Assembly (NCBI RefSeq): GCF_001043005.1
Contig: NZ_JYKZ01000010.1
Coordinates: 1 to 64,000 of the forward strand
Direction of reading: 5' to 3'
Length of the DNA stretch: 64,000 nt
From: Pseudomonas psychrophila
GTDB lineage: Bacteria > Pseudomonadota > Gammaproteobacteria > Pseudomonadales > Pseudomonadaceae
Made by a program: the position numbers and the translations under genes. Every line of letters starts with the position of its first letter. Within the stretch, counting starts at the first letter, position 1. The notes beneath the pieces were generated by a model. The model saw only the letters and a program-made list of their open reading frames with translations. It searched no databases and was not told the origin of the DNA. Shown piece by piece: positions 36,353 through 43,329 of this stretch.

Positions 36353-37318
36353 TCAATCGTTGATGGCGATGCCATGTTTGAGTTTGGTCGCGTTAACCGC
36401 TTCCATCACGGCCAGCAGGCAGTCATCACGATAGCTTTCCAGCGCGCCAATGCTGTGGCTACCCAGTTGCTCAGTCGTGCCTTCGACCACATCGTCGATC
36501 AGTTTGTCGCTCAGTGCCGGTGCGGGCAAATACGTCCAGGGCAGTTGCAGGGCCGGGCCGAACTGGTTCATGAAATGCCGCATTCCGGCATCGCCACCGG
36601 CCAGGGTATAGGTCAAGAAGGTGCCCATGAACGACCAGCGCAAACCCGCGCCAAAACGTATGGCATCGTCAATTTCACCAGTGGTGGCCACCCCGTCATT
36701 GACCAGGTGCAGCGCTTCGCGCCACAAGGCTTCGAGCAGACGGTCGGCAATAAAGCCGGGGACTTCCTTGCGCACATGCAGGGGGCGCATGCCCAGGGAT
36801 TGATAGACCTTGATCGCCGCCTGAATGGCCTCGGGAGCTGTTTTTTGCCCGCCCACCACTTCGACCAGGGGCAGCAGGTAAACCGGGTTGAACGGATGGC
36901 CGACAACACACCGCTGCGGGTGGGTGGAGGTTTCGTAGAACTCGCTGGGCAGCAGGCCCGACGTGCTGGAGCCGATCAAGGCATCGGGTTTGGCGGCGGC
37001 GCTGATTTTGCGGTGCAATTCGAGTTTCAGATCGAGTCGCTCGGGGGCGCTTTCCTGAATGAAATCAGCGTCGCGCACGCACTCTTCAATGGTACTGACA
37101 AACCGCAGTCGGTCCTGGGATGCACCTTCAGCGAGGCCGCTTTTTACCAGGGCTGGCCAGGCTTTGGCGACGCGTTTGCGCAGGGCTGCTTCGGCACCGG
37201 GGGCCGGGTCCCAGGCGACAACGTCAAGTCCGTGGGCAAGGGCGCGAGCGACCCAGCCGCTGCCGATGACACCGCTGCCCAAGGCAGCGAAGGTTTTGAT
37301 GTCGGTGATAAAGGTCAT
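36353..37318 (-). CDS. cdhA: L-carnitine 3-dehydrogenase
   Basis: A 321-residue NAD-dependent dehydrogenase of the 3-hydroxyacyl-CoA dehydrogenase type. The Rossmann motif ALGSGVIGSGWVARALAHG is at residues ~11-29. Catalytic-type segments VGHPFNPVYLLPLVEVVGG and EVPGFIADRLLEALWREALH follow. It oxidises carnitine to 3-dehydrocarnitine. The start at 37318 (MTFITDIKTF) was chosen; the upstream in-frame extension reads through a REP. A REP doublet separates it from cdhC. Confidence 0.93.
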   Translation of the reverse strand: MTFITDIKTFAALGSGVIGSGWVARALAHGLDVVAWDPAPGAEAALRKRVAKAWPALVKSGLAEGASQDRLRFVSTIEECVRDADFIQESAPERLDLKLELHRKISAAAKPDALIGSSTSGLLPSEFYETSTHPQRCVVGHPFNPVYLLPLVEVVGGQKTAPEAIQAAIKVYQSLGMRPLHVRKEVPGFIADRLLEALWREALHLVNDGVATTGEIDDAIRFGAGLRWSFMGTFLTYTLAGGDAGMRHFMNQFGPALQLPWTYLPAPALSDKLIDDVVEGTTEQLGSHSIGALESYRDDCLLAVMEAVNATKLKHGIAIND

Positions 37319-37350
37319 GGTCTGTTCCTGGATAAAAACAAGGTGATGCC

Positions 37351-37448
37351 GTGGGAGCGAGCTTGCTCGCGAAGGCCCCAAGGGCGCCGCGATAACTCAG
37401 TTAACAGGCGGTATCGTTGACGACCTTCGCGAGCCGGCTCGCTCCCAC
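37351..37448. repeat. REP doublet (family A), cdhC-cdhA gap
   Basis: GTGGGAGCGAGCTTGCTCGC at 37351 with inverted partner ending at 37448. It occupies most of the 153-bp gap inside the carnitine operon. Confidence 0.9.
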
Positions 37449-37471
37449 AAGCAATGGTGCTTCGTAGCTGC

Positions 37472-38359
37472 TCAGCGGCGCTCTTTAAGGCCCATCTTCA
37501 CCCGGCCTTCTGCCGGGCTCAGCACGCGGGCGCCAAGGCGGCTGAGGATCTCGGCGGCGCGCTCCACCAGTTGCCCATTGCTGGCCAGCACTCCGCGATC
37601 CAGCCACAAGTTGTCCTCGAGCCCGACCCGCACGTTGCCGCCCAGCAGCACCGCTTGCGCAGCCATCGGCATTTGCATGCGACCAATCCCGAACCCGGCC
37701 CACACGGCGTTGGCGGGCAGGTTGTCGACCATGGCCTTCATGCTGGTGGTGTCCGCCGGCGCGCCCCACGGGATACCCAGGCACAGCTGGAACAGCGGGT
37801 CATCGAGCAAACCTTCCTTGATCATCTGCTTGGCGAACCACAGATGGCCGGTGTCGAAAATTTCCAGTTCGGCTTTCACCCCCAGTTCCTGGATACGCTT
37901 GGCGCCCGCCCGAAGCTGTGCCGGGGTGGACACGTAAATCGTGTCGCCGTCGCCAAAGTTCAGGGTCCCGCAGTCCAGGGTGCAGATCTCTGGCAGCAGC
38001 TCCTCAACGTGAGCCAGGCGGGTCAGTGGCCCGACCAGATCAGTGTTGGGGCCAAACTCCATGGGGTTCTCGCCGGGGCCAATATGCAAGTCACCGCCCA
38101 TCCCGGCGGTGAGGTTGACGATGATGTCGATGTCCGCCTCGCGGATGCGCTCCATCAGTTCTCGGTAAAGCGCCACGTCGCGGCTGAACTGCCCGGTTTT
38201 TGGATCGCGCACATGGCAATGCACCACCGTGGCGCCGGCCTTGGCCGCTTCTACAGCCGCCTCGGCAATTTGTTTGGGCGTAACTGGCACTAAAGGGCTG
38301 CGCCCGCTAGTGTCGCCGGCACCGGTGAGTGCGCAGGTGATGATGACGTCGTGGTTCAT
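37472..38359 (-). CDS. cdhC: 3-dehydrocarnitine cleavage enzyme (BKACE family)
   Basis: A 295-residue beta-keto acid cleavage enzyme. The family fold is shown by VIITCALTGAGDTSGRSPLV, the metal-binding VVHCHVRDPKTGQFSRD (His-x-His), and C-terminal GLEDNLWLDRGVLASNGQLV. It converts 3-dehydrocarnitine and acetyl-CoA to betainyl-CoA and acetoacetate. The start at 38359 has AAGGAAA at good distance. It follows caiX by 72 bp in the caiX-cdhCAB operon. Confidence 0.93.
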   Translation of the reverse strand: MNHDVIITCALTGAGDTSGRSPLVPVTPKQIAEAAVEAAKAGATVVHCHVRDPKTGQFSRDVALYRELMERIREADIDIIVNLTAGMGGDLHIGPGENPMEFGPNTDLVGPLTRLAHVEELLPEICTLDCGTLNFGDGDTIYVSTPAQLRAGAKRIQELGVKAELEIFDTGHLWFAKQMIKEGLLDDPLFQLCLGIPWGAPADTTSMKAMVDNLPANAVWAGFGIGRMQMPMAAQAVLLGGNVRVGLEDNLWLDRGVLASNGQLVERAAEILSRLGARVLSPAEGRVKMGLKERR

Positions 38360-38431
38360 GGGGCATTTCCTTAAGGCGTAGAGCACCACAACGCAGCCAT
38401 TGCGGGCTGCGCGGGCGGGCTCGGTGTTGAA

Positions 38432-39358
38432 TTATTTAGCGCTGAGTTTCAGGTGTTCGGCCGCGGGTTTGCCATCCACGGTGGTGACGCCCTCAAGCCA
38501 GCGCTGCAGGTCTTGAGGATGGTCCTTGAGCCATTGGCGGGCCGAGACTTGAGCATCCTTATGGTCCAGCAGCGGCTGCATCATGCGGCTCTCGTCTTCG
38601 GCGCTGAAGGTCAGATTGTTGAGTAAACGGCTGACGTTGGGGCAACGGCTGGCGTAGTCCGGGGTGGTGACGGTCCATACCGTGGCCAGGCCCTCGTCAG
38701 GGCCCAGAGCATCTTCGCTGCCGGTCAGGTAGGTCATTTTTTGATTGATGTTCATCGGGTGCGGGGTCCAGCCGAAAAATACAATCGGCTCGTTGCGATT
38801 CACCGCGCGGGTTACCGCCGAGAGCATCCCGGCTTCACTGGACTCCACTAGCTGGAACTTGCCCAGACCGAACTGGTTTTTCTCGATCATGGCCTTGATT
38901 TGGGTATTGGCGCCGGAGCCCGGTTCGATTCCGTAAATCTTGCCACCCAGTTCTTTCTCGAATTTGGCAATGTCGGCAAAGCGCTTGAGCCCCTTGTCGG
39001 CCATGTAGGTCGGCACGGCGAGCATGGCCTTGGCATCTTTAAGGCTCGGCTCGGCCAGCACCTTGACCTGTTTGGCATCCACAAACGGAGCAATGCTCTG
39101 GTTCATGATGGGGTTCCAGTAACCCAGGAACATGTCCAGCCGGTTATCACGCATGCCGGCGAAGATGATTTGTTGTGAGGCGCTGGTTTGCTTGGTTTTA
39201 TAGCCGAGACCGTCGAGCAGGGTTTGCGCCATGGCGCTGGTGGCGATCACGTCGGTCCAATTGACCACGCCCATGCGTACGTTTTTGCACGATGCATCTT
39301 CGGTAGCCAGTACGTAGGGGCTCAGTACCAACAGGCAACAGCTGATCAGTCGTTTCAT
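38432..39358 (-). CDS. caiX: Carnitine-binding periplasmic protein CaiX
   Basis: A 308-residue substrate-binding protein with signal peptide MKRLISCCLLVLSPYVLA. The mature domain parallels ChoX: VRMGVVNWTDVIATSAMAQ, FLGYWNPIMNQS, GIEPGSGANTQIK, FFGWTPHPMNINQKMTYL. No dedicated permease or ATPase is next to it, so it probably delivers carnitine to ChoWV. It heads caiX-cdhC-cdhA-cdhB, divergent from cdhR; the shared gap carries a 21-bp-spaced repeat. Confidence 0.92.
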   Translation of the reverse strand: MKRLISCCLLVLSPYVLATEDASCKNVRMGVVNWTDVIATSAMAQTLLDGLGYKTKQTSASQQIIFAGMRDNRLDMFLGYWNPIMNQSIAPFVDAKQVKVLAEPSLKDAKAMLAVPTYMADKGLKRFADIAKFEKELGGKIYGIEPGSGANTQIKAMIEKNQFGLGKFQLVESSEAGMLSAVTRAVNRNEPIVFFGWTPHPMNINQKMTYLTGSEDALGPDEGLATVWTVTTPDYASRCPNVSRLLNNLTFSAEDESRMMQPLLDHKDAQVSARQWLKDHPQDLQRWLEGVTTVDGKPAAEHLKLSAK

Positions 39359-39453
39359 GGGTGGGGCCTCGGCAGGTTGTTATTGGGGGATCGGCGTCTT
39401 TGTGCGCCGTGATGCCAAGGTACGCAGGCGGCGTGCTGCGCAACCGCACTGGG

Positions 39454-39479
39454 GCGACGTGGTTTTGCACTGCAGCGAC
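39454..39479 (-). promoter_or_regulatory. 21-bp-spaced GTCGC repeat, candidate CdhR site
   Basis: On the minus strand GTCGCTGCAG and GTCGCCCCAG lie exactly 21 bp apart, directed toward caiX (start 96 bp away). The half-site reads GTCG-N4-AG, one base shorter than the GTCG-N5-AG at gbcA/gbcB. CdhR binding is inference. Confidence 0.6.
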
Positions 39480-39522
39480 CTGACTGTGTTTCAATCCGCT
39501 GAACCGATTTGCGAGCGTTCCT

Positions 39523-40470
39523 ATGGCCCAGGATTTTTACTTCCTTCTGCTGCCCGGCTTTTCCTCCATGGGCTTTATTTCGGCCATCGAGCCGCTGCGG
39601 GTGGCCAACCGTTTTCGGGGCGAGCTGTATCGCTGGCATGTATTAAGCCCGGACGGCGGCGCAGTACCGGCGAGCAACGGCATGTCGGTGAATGCCGAAG
39701 GGGGGCTGGAGGGAATTAAAGCGGGCGCGACCTTGTTGGTGGTGGCCGGGTTTGATCCGCTGGCCCATGTCAGCCCGGCCCTCATTCAATGGCTGCGCCG
39801 ACTGGATGCCGACGGGGTCAATGTGGGCGGGATCGACACCGGCAGTTTTGTGTTGGCCGAGGCGGGCTTGCTTGATGGCTACCGTTTGACCTTGCACTGG
39901 GAAGCGCTGGACGCCTTCAAGGAATCATGGCCTCAGTTGCAGGTCACTCAGGAGCTGTTTGAAATCGATCGCCGGCGGATCACCTGTGCGGGGGGCACGG
40001 CTTCAATTGACATGATGCTGGACCTGATCGGCCAGGCGCACGGCGCGGAATTGGCGATCCAGGTATCGGAACAGTTCGTGCTCGGGCGCATCCGGCCCCG
40101 CAAAGACCATCAGCGCATGCAGGTCGCCACGCGTTATGGCATCCACAATAAAAAACTGGTGCAGGTCATTGGCGAGATGGAACAACAAAGCGAACCGCCC
40201 CTGAGCACCTCGCAACTGGCGCTTGGCATCAACGTGACCCGGCGCCAACTGGAGCGCCTGTTCCGTTTGCACCTGAACGACACCCCGCGCAACTTCTACC
40301 TGGGCCTGCGCCTGGAAAAAGCCCGGCAACTGCTGCGCCAGACCGACATGAGCGTGCTCGACATCAGCATTGCGTGCGGTTTTGAATCACCGTCGTATTT
40401 CACCCGCAGCTACCGGGCGCGGTTTGGCTGCGCGCCGAGGCAGGACCGGATTGCCGGTATTACTTCTTGA
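39523..40470 (+). CDS. cdhR: Carnitine-responsive activator CdhR (GlxA family)
   Basis: A 315-residue GlxA-type regulator: N-terminal DJ-1/PfpI-like domain (YFLLLPGFSSMGFISAIEPL, VVAGFDPLAHVSPALI) and C-terminal AraC-type HTH (INVTRRQLERLFRLHLNDTP, CGFESPSYFTRSYRARFGCA). CdhR activates caiX-cdhCAB in response to carnitine. It is divergent from caiX across a 164-bp gap. Its stop overlaps that of the convergent DUF3010 gene by 11 bp. Confidence 0.93.
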   Translation: MAQDFYFLLLPGFSSMGFISAIEPLRVANRFRGELYRWHVLSPDGGAVPASNGMSVNAEGGLEGIKAGATLLVVAGFDPLAHVSPALIQWLRRLDADGVNVGGIDTGSFVLAEAGLLDGYRLTLHWEALDAFKESWPQLQVTQELFEIDRRRITCAGGTASIDMMLDLIGQAHGAELAIQVSEQFVLGRIRPRKDHQRMQVATRYGIHNKKLVQVIGEMEQQSEPPLSTSQLALGINVTRRQLERLFRLHLNDTPRNFYLGLRLEKARQLLRQTDMSVLDISIACGFESPSYFTRSYRARFGCAPRQDRIAGITS

Positions 40471-40867
40471 GCAACGCCGCACACGCTGCCTTGAACGCTT
40501 CATGCTGATACTTGTTCAGCGAGGCGGGCAGATCGAAGGCGTGCTTTTTGTATTGGGCGTTGAGGGTTTGCGGGGATAGCAGTTGCACCTCGCAATCGTC
40601 CAGCAACTGGATAAGACCTTCAATCTTGAACGTGATCGGGCCACCGGCGAACTCACCCTTTTTGCTGCGTTTTTTGATCACGATCCGGGTGATGGTGTTG
40701 ACCTTAACAAAGGCTGCAATCTGCGCCGCGAAGGCTTTGACGCTGGAGGCGTCTTCATCGTCGTCCAGGGCGATTTTCTTGGTGGCATTGGCCACATGCT
40801 CAAGGTCCTGGTTCGCGAGGGCAAAAATAGCTTCGCTGCCTTTGATTTCGATACCGCAAATAGTCAT
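40460..40867 (-). CDS. DUF3010 family protein
   Basis: A 135-residue cytosolic protein. The N-terminus MTICGIEIKGSEAIFALA and later segments VNTITRIVIKKRSKKGEFAG and ALNAQY/HAFDLPASLNKYQHEAF-like residues resemble DUF3010, a small RNase-H-like fold family without known function. The ATG at 40867 was chosen; the longer frame reads into a REP. Its end overlaps cdhR by 11 bp tail to tail. Confidence 0.8.
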   Translation of the reverse strand: MTICGIEIKGSEAIFALANQDLEHVANATKKIALDDDEDASSVKAFAAQIAAFVKVNTITRIVIKKRSKKGEFAGGPITFKIEGLIQLLDDCEVQLLSPQTLNAQYKKHAFDLPASLNKYQHEAFKAACAALLKK

Positions 40868-40899
40868 AAAAACCTGATCGATAAGTTGAAACTGTTCTT

Positions 40900-40984
40900 G
40901 TGGGAGCGGGCTTGCTCGCGATGCAAGCGACCCGGTCTTCAGGTTGGACCGCAGTGATGCTATCGCGAGCAAGCCCGCTCCCAC
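40900..40984. repeat. REP doublet (family A)
   Basis: GTGGGAGCGGGCTTGCTCGC at 40900 with inverted partner ending at 40984. It fills the gap between the DUF3010 gene and the LprI-like gene. Confidence 0.9.
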
Positions 40985-40996
40985 ACCCGGAAGGGG

Positions 40997-41398
40997 TCAA
41001 TCCTGCCCGATCGATTCCAGAAATTCCGAACGGTCGTCGCTGATGCGGGCCATGCAGTCGTTTTGGGCGATGTTGAACGTTTCGGTGCCGGCCGTGGCCG
41101 GGAACACAGCGATCGCGCAATCGGCGTCTCGTTGGTGCAGCCACAGCGCCTGGGCAGTCTTGATCTTGCTGAGGATGTTATTGAGCTGAGTCGCATTGCT
41201 GCCGTACAGCGTCGTCATCCGTTGCTGAAGGGCTTCATAGTTTTCGGCCAGCAATTGCTCGGCGGCATTCTTGCTGTAGGCCGAGCACGCCAGCGTTTGC
41301 TGGTCGTTTTCTACCGCGTCGCACGGGTTGTAGTCGGCATCATCGGCCGCATAGGCGCCGCTGGTGATCAACGCCAAGGCCAGGAGGATCGATTTCAT
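40997..41398 (-). CDS. LprI-like DUF1311 secreted protein
   Basis: A 133-residue protein with signal peptide KSILLALALITSGAYA. The mature part has four Cys (NPCDAV, LACSAYS, ADCAIAV, NDCMARI) and the pattern ...LWLHQRDADC..., typical of the DUF1311/lysozyme-inhibitor LprI family. It is probably periplasmic with two disulphides. Role here is unknown and it seems unrelated to betaine metabolism. Confidence 0.82.
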   Translation of the reverse strand: MKSILLALALITSGAYAADDADYNPCDAVENDQQTLACSAYSKNAAEQLLAENYEALQQRMTTLYGSNATQLNNILSKIKTAQALWLHQRDADCAIAVFPATAGTETFNIAQNDCMARISDDRSEFLESIGQD

Positions 41399-41506
41399 TG
41401 CGGCTTCCTAATCCATAGTTGGGGCGGATTCTGGCTTAAGCGTCAGCTAAAGAACAGTCACGCAGCATAGGCCATGACATTGGCGTTGCGCGCTTTGTCG
41501 TGGATT

Positions 41507-41538
41507 GACGCTTTCGGCAATTGCGCTGTCGCTTTTGC
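41507..41538 (+). promoter_or_regulatory. Weak 21-bp-spaced repeat upstream of the dipeptidase-dgc operon
   Basis: GACGCTTTC (41507) and GTCGCTTTT (41528) are 21 bp apart in the direction of the operon, whose first ATG is at 41627. The first half-site has one mismatch to GTCG and neither has the downstream AG, so this is weaker than the sdaA and gbc sites. Confidence 0.35.
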
Positions 41539-41626
41539 ACCCGGCTGGTTTTGACCCCCGGCCTATGCTGGCCCCAAAGCGCCGGCAGACGATTCGGCGC
41601 AGCAAACGCCAATAAGGGGACGCCTG

Positions 41627-42604
41627 ATGAGCCCAGCCGAGTTGCACGCCGACAGCATCGTTATCGACGGGCTGATCATTGCCAAATGGAACCGCGAGCT
41701 GTTCGAAGATATGCGCAAAGGTGGTCTCACTGCCGCCAACTGCACCGTTTCGGTATGGGAGGGCTTTCAGGCCACGATCAACAACATCGTCGCCAGCCAG
41801 ACCCTGATTCGCGACAACAGCGATCTGGTCATCCCGGTCAAAACCACCGCCGACATACGCCGCGCCAAGGAACAGGGCAAAACCGGAATCATCTTCGGCT
41901 TCCAGAATGCCCATGCGTTTGAAGACCAGTTGGGCTACATCGAGATCTTCAAGCAGCTCGGGGTTGGCGTGGTACAGATGTGCTACAACACCCAGAACCT
42001 TGTGGGCACCGGCTGCTACGAGCGCGATGGCGGGCTTTCGGGTTTTGGTCGCGAAGTGGTGGCTGAAATGAACCGCGTCGGGGTCATGTGCGACCTGTCC
42101 CACGTAGGCTCGAAAACCTCGGAAGAGGTGATTCTGGAATCAAAAAAACCGGTCTGCTACTCCCATTGCCTGCCGTCCGGCCTCAAAGAACATCCGCGCA
42201 ACAAATCCGATGCTGAACTCAAGTTCATTGCCGACCATGGCGGTTTTGTCGGCGTGACCATGTTCGCGCCGTTTCTGGCCAAGGGTATCGATTCGACCAT
42301 CGACGACTATGCCGAAGCGATCGAGTACACGATGAATATCGTCGGTGAAGACTCGATCGGCATTGGCACCGATTTTACCCAGGGCCATGGTCAGGACTTC
42401 TTCGAAATGCTGACCCACGACAAGGGCTATGCACGCCGTCTGACCAGCTTCGGCAAGATCATCAACCCGCTGGGCATCCGCACCGTGGGCGAGTTCCCCA
42501 ACCTTACCGAAACCTTGCTCAAGCGCGGTCACAGCGAGCGTGTGGTGCGCAAGATCATGGGCGAGAACTGGGTCAACGTCCTTAAGGATGTTTGGGGCGA
42601 ATAA
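41627..42604 (+). CDS. M19 dipeptidase-like protein with altered metal site
   Basis: A 325-residue protein with the membrane/renal dipeptidase fold. His159 (CDLSHVG) and His180 (PVCYSHC) match the second zinc's ligands. The first-site motif DGHND is replaced by DGLII (residues 14-18), and the bridging Glu of GVEGGH is replaced by Gln93 (GFQNAH). It is therefore unlikely to be an ordinary binuclear zinc dipeptidase. No signal peptide is visible. It opens the unit with DUF5943, dgcA, dgcB, etfA and etfB, as in P. aeruginosa (PA5396 region, from memory), suggesting a role in betaine or dimethylglycine use that I cannot define. Confidence 0.85.
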   Translation: MSPAELHADSIVIDGLIIAKWNRELFEDMRKGGLTAANCTVSVWEGFQATINNIVASQTLIRDNSDLVIPVKTTADIRRAKEQGKTGIIFGFQNAHAFEDQLGYIEIFKQLGVGVVQMCYNTQNLVGTGCYERDGGLSGFGREVVAEMNRVGVMCDLSHVGSKTSEEVILESKKPVCYSHCLPSGLKEHPRNKSDAELKFIADHGGFVGVTMFAPFLAKGIDSTIDDYAEAIEYTMNIVGEDSIGIGTDFTQGHGQDFFEMLTHDKGYARRLTSFGKIINPLGIRTVGEFPNLTETLLKRGHSERVVRKIMGENWVNVLKDVWGE

Positions 42605-42622
42605 GCGCCCCGCCAGTTTTGC

Positions 42623-42753
42623 GTAGCAGCTGCCGAAGGCTGCGTCCGGCTGCGAAGCAGTCGTAAACCCGTACTGCACATTTTGCCTGTAAGAGCGCGG
42701 CGTCTGGTTTTACGACCGCTTCGCGCTCGGACGCAGCCTTCGGCAGCGGTTAC
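42623..42753. repeat. REP doublet (family B, long spacer)
   Basis: GTAGCAGCTGCCGAAGGCTG at 42623 and CAGCCTTCGGCAGCGGTTAC ending at 42753, with further inner complementarity (GACCGCTTCGCGCTC against GGCTGCGAAGCAGTC). It fills the gap between the dipeptidase-like gene and the DUF5943 gene. Confidence 0.85.
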
Positions 42754-42783
42754 AGGGTTACTCAATATTTGGAGTTTGATGTC

Positions 42784-43314
42784 ATGGCTAAAATCGCCCC
42801 GCAACTGCCCATCGAAGTCGACAGCGAAACCGGCGTCTGGACCTCCGACGCCCTGCCGATGCTCTACGTGCCACGGCACTTTTTCGTCAACAACCACATG
42901 GGGATCGAGGAAGTCCTGGGGGCTGACGCCTACGCCGAAATTCTCTACAAAGCGGGCTATAAATCCGCCTGGCACTGGTGCGAAAAAGAAGCCGAATGCC
43001 ACGGCATCGAAGGTGTCGCCGTATTCGAGCACTACATGAAACGCCTGTCGCAACGCGGCTGGGGCCTGTTCACCATCCAGGACATCGACCTCGATAAAGG
43101 CACCGCTACCATCAAGCTTGAACACTCCTGTTTCGTCTACGTGTACGGCAAGGTCGGGCGCAAGGTCGACTACATGTTTACTGGCTGGTTTGCCGGTGCC
43201 ATGGACCAGATTCTGCAAGCGCGCGGCAGTGATATCCGCACCGTGGCCGAACAGGTCTATAGCGGATCGGAAGAAGGCCACGACCACGGCCTGTTTATCG
43301 TCAAGCCGTTGTAA
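42784..43314 (+). CDS. DUF5943 protein associated with dimethylglycine demethylase
   Basis: A 176-residue soluble protein. Segments LPMLYVPRHFFVNNHMGIEE, a His/Trp-rich AWHWCEKEAECHG and VYVYGKVGRKVDYMFTGWFA suggest a 4-vinyl-reductase-like (V4R-like) ligand-binding fold. Genes of this type directly precede dgcA in Pseudomonas, so it probably assists dimethylglycine demethylation, but its activity is not known. The ATG at 42784 was chosen. It is 15 bp upstream of dgcA and certainly cotranscribed. Confidence 0.8.
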   Translation: MAKIAPQLPIEVDSETGVWTSDALPMLYVPRHFFVNNHMGIEEVLGADAYAEILYKAGYKSAWHWCEKEAECHGIEGVAVFEHYMKRLSQRGWGLFTIQDIDLDKGTATIKLEHSCFVYVYGKVGRKVDYMFTGWFAGAMDQILQARGSDIRTVAEQVYSGSEEGHDHGLFIVKPL

Positions 43315-43329
43315 GTCGAGGATCGGGAT

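Noticed and set aside
40868..40984. N-terminal extension of the DUF3010 gene to 40984
   Set aside because: The extra codons are a translated REP (GAGLLA and ASRASPLP type sequence), a common artefact also seen upstream of cdhA, betA and purU.
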